The position numbers and the translations under genes were made by a program. Positions 9,332-17,411 of a stretch of DNA of 64,000 nt are shown here, piece after piece. The DNA comes from Porticoccaceae bacterium (GTDB lineage: Bacteria > Pseudomonadota > Gammaproteobacteria > Pseudomonadales > Porticoccaceae): contig JAQWIR010000034.1 in NCBI GenBank assembly GCA_029248755.1, positions 43,572 to 107,571 on the forward strand. The letters are read 5' to 3'. How positions within the stretch are numbered: position 1 is the first letter of the stretch; every line of letters begins with the position of its first letter. A model generated the notes under the pieces. The model was not told where the DNA came from, searched no databases, and was given only the letters and a program-made list of their open reading frames with translations.

Positions 9332-9857
9332 TATTTTATTGTCGATGATGATGTTACCTTCAGCTCTATACTTTCTAGAGTGCTTCGGCGTCAGGGACAT
9401 CAAGTTTTAACTGCAAATAATGGCTCTCAAGCCTTTAGCTTATGTAAAAAGACTGTTGATATTCAGCGTGTAATTCTTGACTTAAAATTAGAACATGAAT
9501 CTGGGCTAGCCATTTTAAAAAAATCTTAACGTTCTTATCCCAGATGCTAAGATTCTCATATTAACCGGCTATTCGAGCATTTCAACGGCAGTAGAAGCAA
9601 TCAAATTGGAGGCCGTTAACTATCTTTGTAAACTGGCCTCTGCCGACGAAATTGTATCGGCATTTTCGTCTCTCCAAATTGGCATCAATGAGACGCTAGT
9701 TCCATCAGAACCGACCTCTATTAATCGTTTGGAATGGGAACATATTCAAAAAGTACTAAATGATAATGAAGGTAATATCTCTGCTACCGCTAGAAGTCTT
9801 GGTATGCACAGGCGAACATTACAGCGAAAGCTTCAAAAGAAACCAACTAAAAAATAA
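9326..9857 (+). pseudogene. RegA/RoxR-type response regulator, frameshifted
   Basis: The first frame (9326-9529) encodes a receiver start, IVDDDVTFSSILSRVL, and the phosphoacceptor region VILDLKLEHESG, then stops at TAA after a run of seven A's near 9514-9520. Removing one A restores the frame into LNVLIPDAKILILTGYSS, followed by STAVEAIKLEAVNYLCK, as expected for RegA. The second frame continues to 9857 through a Fis-type helix-turn-helix (GNISATARSLGMHRRTLQRK). The normal Lys-Pro of the receiver is Lys-Leu. It follows the regB remnant directly. A downstream start could still make the DNA-binding domain alone. Confidence 0.8.
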
Positions 9858-10352
9858 TTACTGCTTACATGGCCTCGCCATTACAAGCGCGTCCTCACGC
9901 CCTAATCCATGGCGATAATAGTCTTTGCGCTCAGCAATTTTAACAAAGCCTAAACGGTGATACAGGCGAATTGCTCGGTAATTACCTACTCTTACTTCCA
10001 GATAAAACTGCTCAATTCGTGTTGGTAAGGCTTGTATCAATCCCTGTAAAAAAAGGCTACCAAAGCCTTTCCCTTGAGCCTCTGGATTGATAGCAATATT
10101 ATGAAGTTCTGCTTGATTTTCAACTATGGCAATAACTATAAAACCTTGTATTGCGCTTTCTTGGCATAAAACATAGGTCTGATGGATACAGTTTTGCAGT
10201 TGCTTATTGGAGCATGGATAGGCCGATGTTAGTTGCTCAATCGCACTAATTTGAGGGAGATCCTTGGAATTCGCTGGTCGAATATAGTGATCTTGATGGC
10301 CTACCAACAGTTTGTTGGCATCCGAAAGATCTAAAACCAATGAATGGCTCAT
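9858..10352 (-). CDS. rimI: Ribosomal protein S18 alanine N-acetyltransferase RimI-like
   Basis: A 164-residue GNAT-fold enzyme. The acetyl-CoA binding motif A is visible as NIAINPEAQGKGFGSLFL (Q/RxxGxG/A type), followed by the motif B region FYLEVRVGNYRAIRLYHRLGF with the N-x-x-A-x-x-L-Y signature of RimI. RimI acetylates the N-terminal alanine of ribosomal protein S18, whose gene rpsR is also in this window. About 20 extra residues precede the usual start compared with E. coli RimI. The start lies 3 bp after the psi-like gene, forming leuA-psi-rimI on one strand. The specific substrate is inferred from the family. Confidence 0.85.
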   Translation of the reverse strand: MSHSLVLDLSDANKLLVGHQDHYIRPANSKDLPQISAIEQLTSAYPCSNKQLQNCIHQTYVLCQESAIQGFIVIAIVENQAELHNIAINPEAQGKGFGSLFLQGLIQALPTRIEQFYLEVRVGNYRAIRLYHRLGFVKIAERKDYYRHGLGREDALVMARPCKQ

Positions 10353-10355
10353 ATG

Positions 10356-11117
10356 TTAGCTTGAAGCCTTTTTTTGATCGAAATATCGACAAATAGTCTG
10401 CCATGTGTCACGTTTTGACTGTGGCTGATTGAGTATCTCTTCCAAGGTTGGAGCAATTATTGCTGTAACCTCTGGACTTATTGACAGTAATCCATCTTTA
10501 ATTGAGCCTTTTTGACTGGCAGCAAATAACCAATTTTTTGCTGAGTCACCTAATATCAATAGAAGTTTGGTGGACTTTGCCGCTAACTTTGAGCTAACTA
10601 AAGTTGATAGAAACTCTTTGGCCTCTTTCTCACCGCCCTGCATGCTGGCATGTGGCGGCCAATTTACAACATCAAATTGAGATAATACAGAGGCCTGACT
10701 ATCTATAGCGGCAACTATTTTAGCTAATAGCTTAACTTGAGTGCTATCAGGTAACTGATCTTCGGCCGTTGTAGCAATTAAAAACTCATCTGTGGGCTGC
10801 CAAAATACAAACCTAAGAGCCAATGGGGTTGTATTTTGTGGTAATTCAGCAGAAGGTTTAGTCTCTTCGGTTGCGCTTTTATTTGATTTTTCTTCAGTCT
10901 TTACTTGCAAAATACTTTCAATAGCTGATTGTTGAGTCACCCCAGATACTGAGGGTTTCTCGTTAGTGTTTTCAATTTTTGGACTTTCAGCGACAGAATC
11001 TTCTGGGTTATCGACCACTACTTCATTAGCAAACTCCTTGGGTACATATTGCACTATACCCAAGGTTTGCAAATAGTGGTCGCGTAACTGCCTCTGAGAT
11101 GCCTGATTATCCGCCAC
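10356..11117 (-). CDS. Putative DNA polymerase III psi subunit (HolD-like), divergent
   Basis: A 253-residue protein with GTG start (11117-11115) overlapping the leuA stop by one base (TAGTG). The N-terminus, RQLRDHYLQTLGIVQYVPK, matches the short amphipathic region that opens HolD proteins and contacts chi. A low-complexity Glu/Ser/Thr/Lys linker (about residues 25-90) follows, then an alpha/beta domain with FVFWQPTDEFLI and KLLLILGDSAKNWLF. The pairing with rimI fits E. coli, where holD overlaps rimI. The long linker is unusual. A HolD assignment is likely from the N-terminus and synteny but the rest is too divergent to be sure. Confidence 0.55.
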   Translation of the reverse strand: MADNQASQRQLRDHYLQTLGIVQYVPKEFANEVVVDNPEDSVAESPKIENTNEKPSVSGVTQQSAIESILQVKTEEKSNKSATEETKPSAELPQNTTPLALRFVFWQPTDEFLIATTAEDQLPDSTQVKLLAKIVAAIDSQASVLSQFDVVNWPPHASMQGGEKEAKEFLSTLVSSKLAAKSTKLLLILGDSAKNWLFAASQKGSIKDGLLSISPEVTAIIAPTLEEILNQPQSKRDTWQTICRYFDQKKASS

Positions 11118-12664
11118 TAAACACCACCCAGTTGAGGGTGAAGCCTACCTGGGTTTCGCATCAGTGTCAGTGCATTAACATAGGCTTTTGCACTGGCCAA
11201 AAGAATATCCGTATCAGCACCCTGACCATTGATAATTCGTCCCTCTTTTTCTAGGCGAACGGTGACCTCACCTTGCGAATCAGTGCCCTCGGTGACCGCA
11301 TTAACGGAATATAACTGCAACGTAGTTTCACTATTAATCAATTTTTCAATGGCTTTAAAAATAGCATCGACCGCCCCGTCTCCACTGGCTTCGGACTGAT
11401 GATCCTTGCCCTTATAGCGAATGGATATTTTTGCAGTGGGCAATTGACCGGTTTTACTTAAGACCTCAAGATCATTAACTGTTATAGCATCGTCCTCCGC
11501 AACTATCTGTACATCGGAAACTAGCGCCTGAAGGTCTTCATCAAATATCTCACGCTTTTTATCGGCCAGCTCTTTAAATCGGACAAAAGCCTGATTAAAG
11601 TCATCTTTGCTGTCAAAAGTGATACCCAACTCTTCGAGACGCGAAGCAAAAGCCGCTCGACCGGATAACTTTCCCAGAGATAACTTATTAGTACTCCAGC
11701 CAACATCTTCAGCCTTCATGATTTCATAGGTTTCACGGAATTTTAATATCCCGTCCTGATGAATTCCCGATTCATGAGCAAAGGCATTAGCGCCCACAAT
11801 GGCTTTATTGGGCTGAACAGGAAAACCTGTGACTGAGGAAACCAATCTTGAGATAGGCACAATCTGAGTAGTATCGATTTTAGTTTGCACTGGAAAGATA
11901 TCTTTACGCGTACGAATGGCCATCACTAGTTCTTCTAAAGAGGCATTACCTGCCCTTTCGCCCAAACCATTAATGGTACATTCAACCTGTCTTGCACCCG
12001 CCTTAACCGCGGCCAAGCTATTGGCCACCGCAAGCCCTAGATCATTATGGCAATGAACAGAGAAGATGGCTTTATCAGCATTAGGCACAGTATTTAAAAG
12101 CCGTTGAATCATATCGCTATATTCACTGGGGTCGGTATAACCTACGGTGTCTGGCAAATTAATAGTCTTTGCGCCGGCATTAATAACTGCTTCGGTGACA
12201 CGACACATAAAATCGAATTCTGTGCGACTGGCATCTTCTAGGGAAAACTCTACATCATCAATTAAGCCTCGGGCTAATTTAACCGCAGCTATAGCCTGAT
12301 CCATTACCTGATCGGGCTCCATTTGAAGCTTGTATTTCATATGTATTGGCGAGGTCGCAATAAACGTGTGTATGCGAGCTGCTTCTGCACCTTTAAGTGC
12401 CTCAGCGGCCGCTTCAATATCACCTTTTATCGCTCTAGAAAGACTGCAGATACGACTTTCTTTTACCGTGCTGGCAATTGCTTGCACAGCGTCAAAATCA
12501 CCCTGACTAGATATAGCAAAGCCCGCCTCGATAACATCCACTTGAAGCTTTTCAAGCGCCTTGGCAATACGCACTTTTTCATCTTTTGTCATCGATGCAC
12601 CAGGGCTCTGCTCACCATCGCGCAAGGTTGTATCAAAAATAACTAAATTATCTTTTGAATTCAT
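11117..12664 (-). CDS. leuA: 2-isopropylmalate synthase
   Basis: LeuA condenses 2-oxoisovalerate with acetyl-CoA, the first committed step of leucine synthesis, and is feedback-inhibited by leucine. The 515-residue product has the DRE-TIM start [13 protein letters not shown], the metal-binding [16 protein letters not shown] motif and a C-terminal regulatory domain from about residue 390. It is the short, E. coli-like form. A leucine/valine-rich leader reading frame and a hairpin lie upstream (12722-12896), suggesting attenuation. Downstream it overlaps the psi-like gene by one base. leuB, leuC and leuD are not in the window. Confidence 0.97.
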   Translation of the reverse strand: MNSKDNLVIFDTTLRDGEQSPGASMTKDEKVRIAKALEKLQVDVIEAGFAISSQGDFDAVQAIASTVKESRICSLSRAIKGDIEAAAEALKGAEAARIHTFIATSPIHMKYKLQMEPDQVMDQAIAAVKLARGLIDDVEFSLEDASRTEFDFMCRVTEAVINAGAKTINLPDTVGYTDPSEYSDMIQRLLNTVPNADKAIFSVHCHNDLGLAVANSLAAVKAGARQVECTINGLGERAGNASLEELVMAIRTRKDIFPVQTKIDTTQIVPISRLVSSVTGFPVQPNKAIVGANAFAHESGIHQDGILKFRETYEIMKAEDVGWSTNKLSLGKLSGRAAFASRLEELGITFDSKDDFNQAFVRFKELADKKREIFDEDLQALVSDVQIVAEDDAITVNDLEVLSKTGQLPTAKISIRYKGKDHQSEASGDGAVDAIFKAIEKLINSETTLQLYSVNAVTEGTDSQGEVTVRLEKEGRIINGQGADTDILLASAKAYVNALTLMRNPGRLHPQLGGV

Positions 12665-12721
12665 GGTTATGTTCCTGACTCACTGCTATCAGTAAAGAAT
12701 AACAGTATTGTAAAACTTATT

Positions 12722-12735
12722 TGCCCATAAGGGCA
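12722..12735 (-). terminator. Candidate attenuator hairpin of leuA
   Basis: TGCCC-ATAA-GGGCA on the plus strand forms a 5-bp, GC-rich stem with 4-nt loop between the leader peptide stop and leuA. On the mRNA strand it is followed after a few bases by AAGTTTTAC, a weak U-tract. The GGGGC just after the leader peptide stop can pair with its GCCCT arm, giving an alternative antiterminator. The weak U-tract leaves the terminator call uncertain. Confidence 0.4.
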
Positions 12736-12809
12736 TAGAATTCCGCTCTATAGCTTAACTATTACAAGCAGAAATGAGATTTATTGAGGTGAAACAGATT
12801 AGTAGCCCC

Positions 12810-12896
12810 TCAGGGCAGGAGGCGAACGACAAGAGACACCAAGCTTGTATTTGCTTGGGCATAAGTAACAATAATTGATGAATAGTTTCTAATCAT
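12810..12896 (-). CDS. Candidate leuA leader peptide
   Basis: From ATG at 12896 the mRNA strand encodes 28 residues ending SLVSLVVRLLP and TGA (12812-12810). Nine of the 28 codons are Leu, Val or Ile in the second half or middle, and the run TTG GTG TCT CTT GTC GTT CGC CTC CTG CCC ends inside a small GCCC/GGGC hairpin. This is the geometry expected of leucine attenuation: starvation would stall ribosomes on the Leu/Val codons and change folding before leuA. No strong Shine-Dalgarno precedes the ATG, so translation could begin further in, for example at GTG 12839. No leader peptide homology was checked. Confidence 0.55.
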   Translation of the reverse strand: MIRNYSSIIVTYAQANTSLVSLVVRLLP

Positions 12897-13042
12897 GGCT
12901 AGACAATAGCAAACAAAGTAAAAATAATCGAGTTTATGGCGCTAAATAAATTAATCCAAAAAATCTTTTTAGTACTATTTATAAACTAAACTAATATATA
13001 TATGAATAGTTACTGCCTAAATCAAGGGCAATCATTAAATCA

Positions 13043-14029
13043 GTGGTCATAGGGATCTTGGCTATCGGCTTACTCAGGGAGAGCGTCATTAAAGCTCAAA
13101 CACAATCAGATAAAACCCAATTTTTTCATGGTATTTTGTCGCGTAATAGCGCGATGAAAAAGCTTTTCGATAATATCAAAAGAGCCGCTAAATCAGATAT
13201 TTCAATCTATATATCTGGTGAAACTGGTGTAGGCAAAGAACTAGTCGCTCGCGCTATACATGCTGAAAGTAACAGGTCCAGCCAACCTTTTGTAGCCGTT
13301 AATGTGGCTAATTTTTCTAGTGATTTAATTGAATCTCAATTATTTGGTCATAAAAAGGGTGCTTTTACCGGTGCAGTTAATAGCAGCGCTGGTCTTATGC
13401 AGGCGGCCGCTAAAGGAACACTTTTTTTGGATGAAGTCACTAGCCTGCCGGTTAATACACAGGCTAAGTTACTTAGAGTACTTCAAGAACGACAGTACTA
13501 CCCTGTGGGTGACATTAACCTACAGGAATTTTCAGCAATAGTAGTATCCGCGTCAAACTTAAGTTTTGAGGATGCTGTTGAGCACCATCAATTTCGTGAT
13601 GATCTACGCTATCGGCTTGAAGTAATTCACCTGCATATTCCGCCTTTAAGAGATCGTAGAGATGATATTTTACTCCTGTTCAGACATTTCTTAGAACAGG
13701 CATCTGATGTTAAACAATGGACTATTAGTCCTTCTGTAGAATCGCATTTAATTGGCTATGACTGGCCTGGCAATGTTAGGGAATTAGAAAATTGTGCCAA
13801 TTTTACCGCGGCAATGGCGATCGAAAAAAATTTAAAAGTGAGTGATTTACCAGAAAATATACAATCTGGGCTGAAGGCACAACAGGTTAAACCAAAGCCA
13901 CTACTAGATAGGCCGCTTATAAAAAAAACCTTGGCTTTAAATAGTGGTAACCGCACCTTAGCTGCAAAAAATTTAGGTATTAGTCGAATGACATTATGGC
14001 GAAAAATGAAACTCTATAACCTTGTTTAA
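13043..14029 (+). CDS. Sigma-54-dependent activator without receiver domain (PspF-like architecture)
   Basis: A bacterial enhancer-binding protein of about 328 residues. It has an AAA+ core with Walker A GETGVGKE (residues 59-66), the sigma-54-contacting GAFTGA loop (106-111), Walker B LFLDE (about 127-131) and an arginine-finger region FRDDLRYRLEVIHLHIPPLRDR. A Fis-type helix-turn-helix follows (NRTLAAKNLGISRMTLWRKM). There is no receiver or GAF domain, so control must come from a partner protein or expression level, as for PspF. The start is uncertain: GTG 13043 is poorly spaced from AAGGG at 13024-13028, and an ATT at 13034 is possible; a stop at 13007 bounds the frame. A consensus sigma-54 promoter lies 114 bp downstream of its stop, before the secreted-protein gene. 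Confidence 0.9.
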   Translation: MVIGILAIGLLRESVIKAQTQSDKTQFFHGILSRNSAMKKLFDNIKRAAKSDISIYISGETGVGKELVARAIHAESNRSSQPFVAVNVANFSSDLIESQLFGHKKGAFTGAVNSSAGLMQAAAKGTLFLDEVTSLPVNTQAKLLRVLQERQYYPVGDINLQEFSAIVVSASNLSFEDAVEHHQFRDDLRYRLEVIHLHIPPLRDRRDDILLLFRHFLEQASDVKQWTISPSVESHLIGYDWPGNVRELENCANFTAAMAIEKNLKVSDLPENIQSGLKAQQVKPKPLLDRPLIKKTLALNSGNRTLAAKNLGISRMTLWRKMKLYNLV

Positions 14030-14142
14030 AGTTTCTTTGTTACTAGCAATGATACAAATTGTTACATATATAATTCTTTAAAATATAGATATCTCCTATA
14101 AAACTTCAGTTATTTCAACGGTTAACAACAAACTATGCATAT

Positions 14143-14158
14143 TGGCATATATCTTGCT
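14143..14158 (+). promoter_or_regulatory. Sigma-54 (-24/-12) promoter of the secreted-protein gene
   Basis: TGGCATATATCTTGCT fits the sigma-54 consensus TGGCAYRNNNNTTGCW at every fixed position, with exact GG-N10-GC spacing (GG 14144-14145, GC 14156-14157). Transcription would start near 14169, leaving a leader of about 70 nt before the ATG at 14240. An activator with an intact GAFTGA loop is encoded directly upstream. The region 14036-14066 has two TTGTTAC copies that might be activator sites; this last point is speculative. Confidence 0.85.
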
Positions 14159-14239
14159 GTATTTAATATTGAGTAATTCAAAAATTGTATTTTTTAAAGG
14201 AATAAAATTTAGTTAACTATTTTGACAGGAGTCACAACC

Positions 14240-14914
14240 ATGAAAATTTTCAAATTAATTCTCGTCAGCTTTACAAGCTTGTTTTTCTTTTTTTCACAAT
14301 CAGCTTTTGCCACCTATGGCGTAGATGATGTTTCCAATGACAGTAGCGAAAAAACTACCAACGTTGGTGCGGAGGTAGAGGTCAATGAATTTGTGCTATT
14401 AGATGCAATGGAGAGTATCGAGCTCTACTACTTTCCATACAGTGCTACAGATTCTGATTTAGCTAACTTAGAGGATGTACCCGGTGGTGCTGGATCGGTG
14501 TATGTTGGTGGCGGTGAAATAAGATGGCACGCCAATATTGATAGCACTATTTCAATTGACGACTTTACCCTAACCAATATAGATACAGGCATCACTGAAC
14601 GCAATGAAATTGCTGACACCTCTGTTATTGTATACGTAGATCAGAGCTTTTACAGTGGCGCAACTGCAGTTGCAGCTTTGGATTTTGATGAAACTAGTGG
14701 CGCTACGCATGCGGATATGAGTGGGGATATGAATGTAGCCTATGCCTTAAGCGGGGATATCTCGTCTCAAGCATTTAATACCGATACAGGTTCCACTGAT
14801 TTTGCGACTAAATTTTACTTCCGCGCAAGCTTGGCTGCAGATGGTTCTGTTCAGGCAGCTGGTGATTACCGAGCAACAGCAACCGTCAGAGCGGCTGCTA
14901 CCGTTTCAAGCTAA
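14240..14914 (+). CDS. Secreted beta-rich protein under sigma-54 control, possible surface subunit
   Basis: A 224-residue protein. I chose ATG 14240 because CAGGAG lies 8 bp upstream and it begins a classical signal peptide cleaved after SAFA (about residue 24). The mature part is acidic, rich in Asp, Thr, Ala and Ser, has no cysteine, and looks all-beta. It ends in strands such as FYFRASLAADGSVQAAGDY and TATVRAAATV, resembling the closing strands of secreted beta-sandwich (spore coat U or pilin-like) domains. I do not recognise a specific family. It has its own sigma-54 promoter and a strong terminator, so it can be made in large excess over the chaperone-like and secretin genes that follow, as expected for a structural or secreted subunit. 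Confidence 0.7.
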   Translation: MKIFKLILVSFTSLFFFFSQSAFATYGVDDVSNDSSEKTTNVGAEVEVNEFVLLDAMESIELYYFPYSATDSDLANLEDVPGGAGSVYVGGGEIRWHANIDSTISIDDFTLTNIDTGITERNEIADTSVIVYVDQSFYSGATAVAALDFDETSGATHADMSGDMNVAYALSGDISSQAFNTDTGSTDFATKFYFRASLAADGSVQAAGDYRATATVRAAATVSS

Positions 14915-14937
14915 TAACTAATCAGCAACCTATAAAA

Positions 14938-14968
14938 AGACTAGCGCGCATATGCGCTAGTCTTTTTT
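14938..14968 (+). terminator. Intrinsic terminator after the secreted-protein gene
   Basis: AGACTAGCGC and GCGCTAGTCT form a 10-bp stem with a 6-nt loop, followed by TTTTTT, 24 bp after the stop codon. A short A-tract precedes the stem, so it could work weakly on the other strand too. It separates expression of the secreted protein from the chaperone-like gene at 15047. Confidence 0.9.
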
Positions 14969-15046
14969 ATTTATAAGTAAATAGCCCAAAGCTAAATGTG
15001 CTATTCTTTTATTTATGGATAATTTAACCAAGGAATAGGTTTTCTA

Positions 15047-15961
15047 ATGAAAATAATTAAATCAAACAAGGTTGCATATAGTTACAGTCTTTTGATCGCT
15101 TTTTGGGCTACATTACTTATAGCCCTGCCTATAAATACACATGCTAGCGTGTCTCCAACCCGCATTAAAATTGAAGCTAAACCCCGCGACAAGGTAACTT
15201 TTAATCTTGTGGTAAAAAATAAAAAAACCACACCAAGAGACTATAAAATATCCTATTCCTATTACATTCAAGACATTAATGGCTTTCAAAAAGAAGTTAA
15301 ATTAGATGACCAAGCTAATGAGGGACCATGGGACTGGATAAAATTGGATAGTAGCGAAACATTTAAAATTAACGGCAAAGAAGACTTGCCCATTGAGGGC
15401 ATAATAAGAATACCCAGCCGAAAAAGTCATGGCTTTCACAATATATTGATCACAGTAACCGAGATGACACCCAGAAAAAAAACCGGTGTTACTTTAAATT
15501 ACGCCACGGCTAGTTTGATTGAATTAACCGTGACTGGATCGAAGAAACGCCCCAAAAACGCTATTCTAAACCCAGAGATTAAAATGGATGAAGAATCGGG
15601 TACGAGCATGGTGCATCTGGACTTTGATAACCAATCTCCTTACAAAGGAAGACTGTTTATGGAGATGCACTTACGTCTCAACAAGCGACTAATTGCTAAA
15701 ATACCTTTACTCAATGAACAATCTCATAGAAGCGAGATGATATATACCTCCGTTTTTCCCAATAATTTGGTACATGTCACTGGGAAAATCGATAAAAAAC
15801 TGCAACCAGGCGATTATCAAATGCGCATTGTTGGCAAGTTTAATGACGTGAGACTGAGAAGTTTTAATCACCAGTTGAGCATAGATGAATCTGGCCAATC
15901 GGTAGTTGAGGATAAGACTACTGAGAACCCTAGTGATTCTTCACAAAAAGACACAGGATAA
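15047..15961 (+). CDS. Periplasmic two-domain chaperone-like protein (PapD/DUF916-like)
   Basis: A 304-residue protein with a signal peptide cleaved near THA-S (residue 33). Domain 1 begins VSPTRIKIEAKPRDKVTFNL, the Ig-like 'sequence-priming' pattern shared by fimbrial chaperones and DUF916/WxL-interacting proteins (SP-RI-xxxx-G/D-K-x-xF). It is followed by DYKISYSYYIQD. Domain 2 (about 185-285) is a second beta-sandwich with MVHLDFDNQSPYKGRLFMEM. The tail is hydrophilic. No cysteine pair is visible. It most likely binds or stabilises the secreted protein encoded just upstream, before export through the secretin encoded downstream. The family label is approximate. Confidence 0.6.
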   Translation: MKIIKSNKVAYSYSLLIAFWATLLIALPINTHASVSPTRIKIEAKPRDKVTFNLVVKNKKTTPRDYKISYSYYIQDINGFQKEVKLDDQANEGPWDWIKLDSSETFKINGKEDLPIEGIIRIPSRKSHGFHNILITVTEMTPRKKTGVTLNYATASLIELTVTGSKKRPKNAILNPEIKMDEESGTSMVHLDFDNQSPYKGRLFMEMHLRLNKRLIAKIPLLNEQSHRSEMIYTSVFPNNLVHVTGKIDKKLQPGDYQMRIVGKFNDVRLRSFNHQLSIDESGQSVVEDKTTENPSDSSQKDTG

Positions 15962-16060
15962 GGGCTTATTACCCAATGTAAAGAATTAGCCTTTTGCTCA
16001 ATGATAACGGTTGAGACTCAATGTCTAGGATTAGCGTGATACAGGAGTGTTTGATCACAG

Positions 16061-17401
16061 ATGATTGTGAAATTCAGCCCAATATATCTTCGCCTTGGTC
16101 AGATCATTATTTTGTGCAGTCTTGTACTATTTTCTGCCTGTAGTCATTTAGACATTTACTCAGATACCTATAAGCAGGAAGATACTCTACAGCTTGAATC
16201 AGTAAACCCTAAAATTGATAAATTATTGCCACAAAAATCCAATTTATCCAAGGGGAAACCACTTACACCCCACTCCCCTATTTACTGCAGTAAAAGTGGC
16301 GAATACCCGCACCAGCTACCTTATATAGCCTTATCCTTTTATGAGGCAAGCGTGCGCGATATATTTGCAGAAATTAGCCTGCTGATTGAATTCCCTATAG
16401 TGATCGATGAATTTGTCGAAGGTGTTGTTACTATTGAAGCTGACAATATACGCCTCGATAAGGCGCTCGATCTTATCTCTGCCAGCAGCAATTTAAGCTA
16501 TAGATTCTTCAATGAGTACATTTTAGTTGGGCTTAATTCTGTCGACACCCCTAGCTGGTCATCGCTATCAGTTAACTGCCGTTACTGGCCTAAATATGTC
16601 AGCGCGGAACTATTATTTAATTCAATGGGAGAGATTGAAAAACAATTTGTTTTTTACCCGAAGGGAGCGAATTATTTAACCATCAGTGCACCACCGGGCA
16701 TTCAAAAAAAAATACAAGAAAGCATCATGGTGTTCGATCATTCGCCTGGACAGGTACTGCTGGAGCTAAGCATTGTAGAAATTACTACTACAGATATTAG
16801 CCGCCTCGGTATTCGCTGGCACGACAACAATGCTACATTGGCTCAAGGTATAATTTCCGATCAACCGGATTTAATCAAGCAGTTGCAAATACTGGCGCGC
16901 TCTGGGCAAACTCAAATTAAAGCCATGCCATCATTACTTTCGGCTCATGGTAAAAAAGCTAAATTTTCTACCACCCAACAGGCTAATCAGTGGCAAGTGG
17001 ATGAAGAAGATGAACAATCCACCAACAGCTCACAAAGCGGTAAAGAAGAGGAAAGAGAAGTTTTGGAATATGGGGTTAAGATGGAGATTATCCCCTATAT
17101 TATTGATAACGAAACGGTAACTTTAAATATTATCGATGCATCAGTGAGTGATATTGTGGTGGGTGGCGATGGCTATTTGCAGCTGATTAAACATAAGGTA
17201 TCCAATCAGGTTAGCGTAAAAAATGGAGAATTTATTTTTCTAGGTGGCATGATGCAACAATCGGCTATAAAGCATACGGAAGGATTGCCAAAATTAAAAA
17301 AATTACCATTTTTAGGCTGGCTATTTGGTCAGGAAAAGCAACGAAACTCTGACTATGAGGTGTGGATAATGATCAGACCCTCCATCCTCAAAAAATATTA
17401 A
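16061..17401 (+). CDS. Lipoprotein secretin (outer-membrane channel of the type II/PilQ superfamily)
   Basis: A 446-residue lipoprotein with lipobox FSAC (Cys27). An STN/N0-like domain (ASVRDIFAEISLLIEFPIVI, about 105-170) and an N1-like segment are followed by QVLLELSIVEITTTDISRLG, the standard entry to the secretin domain. The C-terminal barrel signature is complete: VSVKNGEFIFLGGMM and LPKLKKLPFLGWLFG, then WIMIRPSIL. An acidic Glu/Ser-rich insert lies near 325-345. No ATPase, inner-membrane platform or pseudopilin gene is near, unlike type II secretion, type IV pilus or Tad clusters. It is shorter than most secretins. It follows the chaperone-like gene by 99 bp and ends 10 bp from convergent pssA. 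Confidence 0.88.
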   Translation: MIVKFSPIYLRLGQIIILCSLVLFSACSHLDIYSDTYKQEDTLQLESVNPKIDKLLPQKSNLSKGKPLTPHSPIYCSKSGEYPHQLPYIALSFYEASVRDIFAEISLLIEFPIVIDEFVEGVVTIEADNIRLDKALDLISASSNLSYRFFNEYILVGLNSVDTPSWSSLSVNCRYWPKYVSAELLFNSMGEIEKQFVFYPKGANYLTISAPPGIQKKIQESIMVFDHSPGQVLLELSIVEITTTDISRLGIRWHDNNATLAQGIISDQPDLIKQLQILARSGQTQIKAMPSLLSAHGKKAKFSTTQQANQWQVDEEDEQSTNSSQSGKEEEREVLEYGVKMEIIPYIIDNETVTLNIIDASVSDIVVGGDGYLQLIKHKVSNQVSVKNGEFIFLGGMMQQSAIKHTEGLPKLKKLPFLGWLFGQEKQRNSDYEVWIMIRPSILKKY

Positions 17402-17411
17402 CCCTTATTGC

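Noticed and set aside
9209..9403. Minus-strand reading frame opposite the end of the regB remnant
   Set aside because: It is antisense to recognisable RegB and RegA coding sequence and has no recognisable protein features.
9505..9535. Programmed frameshift in the RegA-like gene
   Set aside because: A seven-A run could be slippery, but the partner kinase is clearly decayed and the receiver has lost a conserved Pro, so pseudogene decay is simpler.
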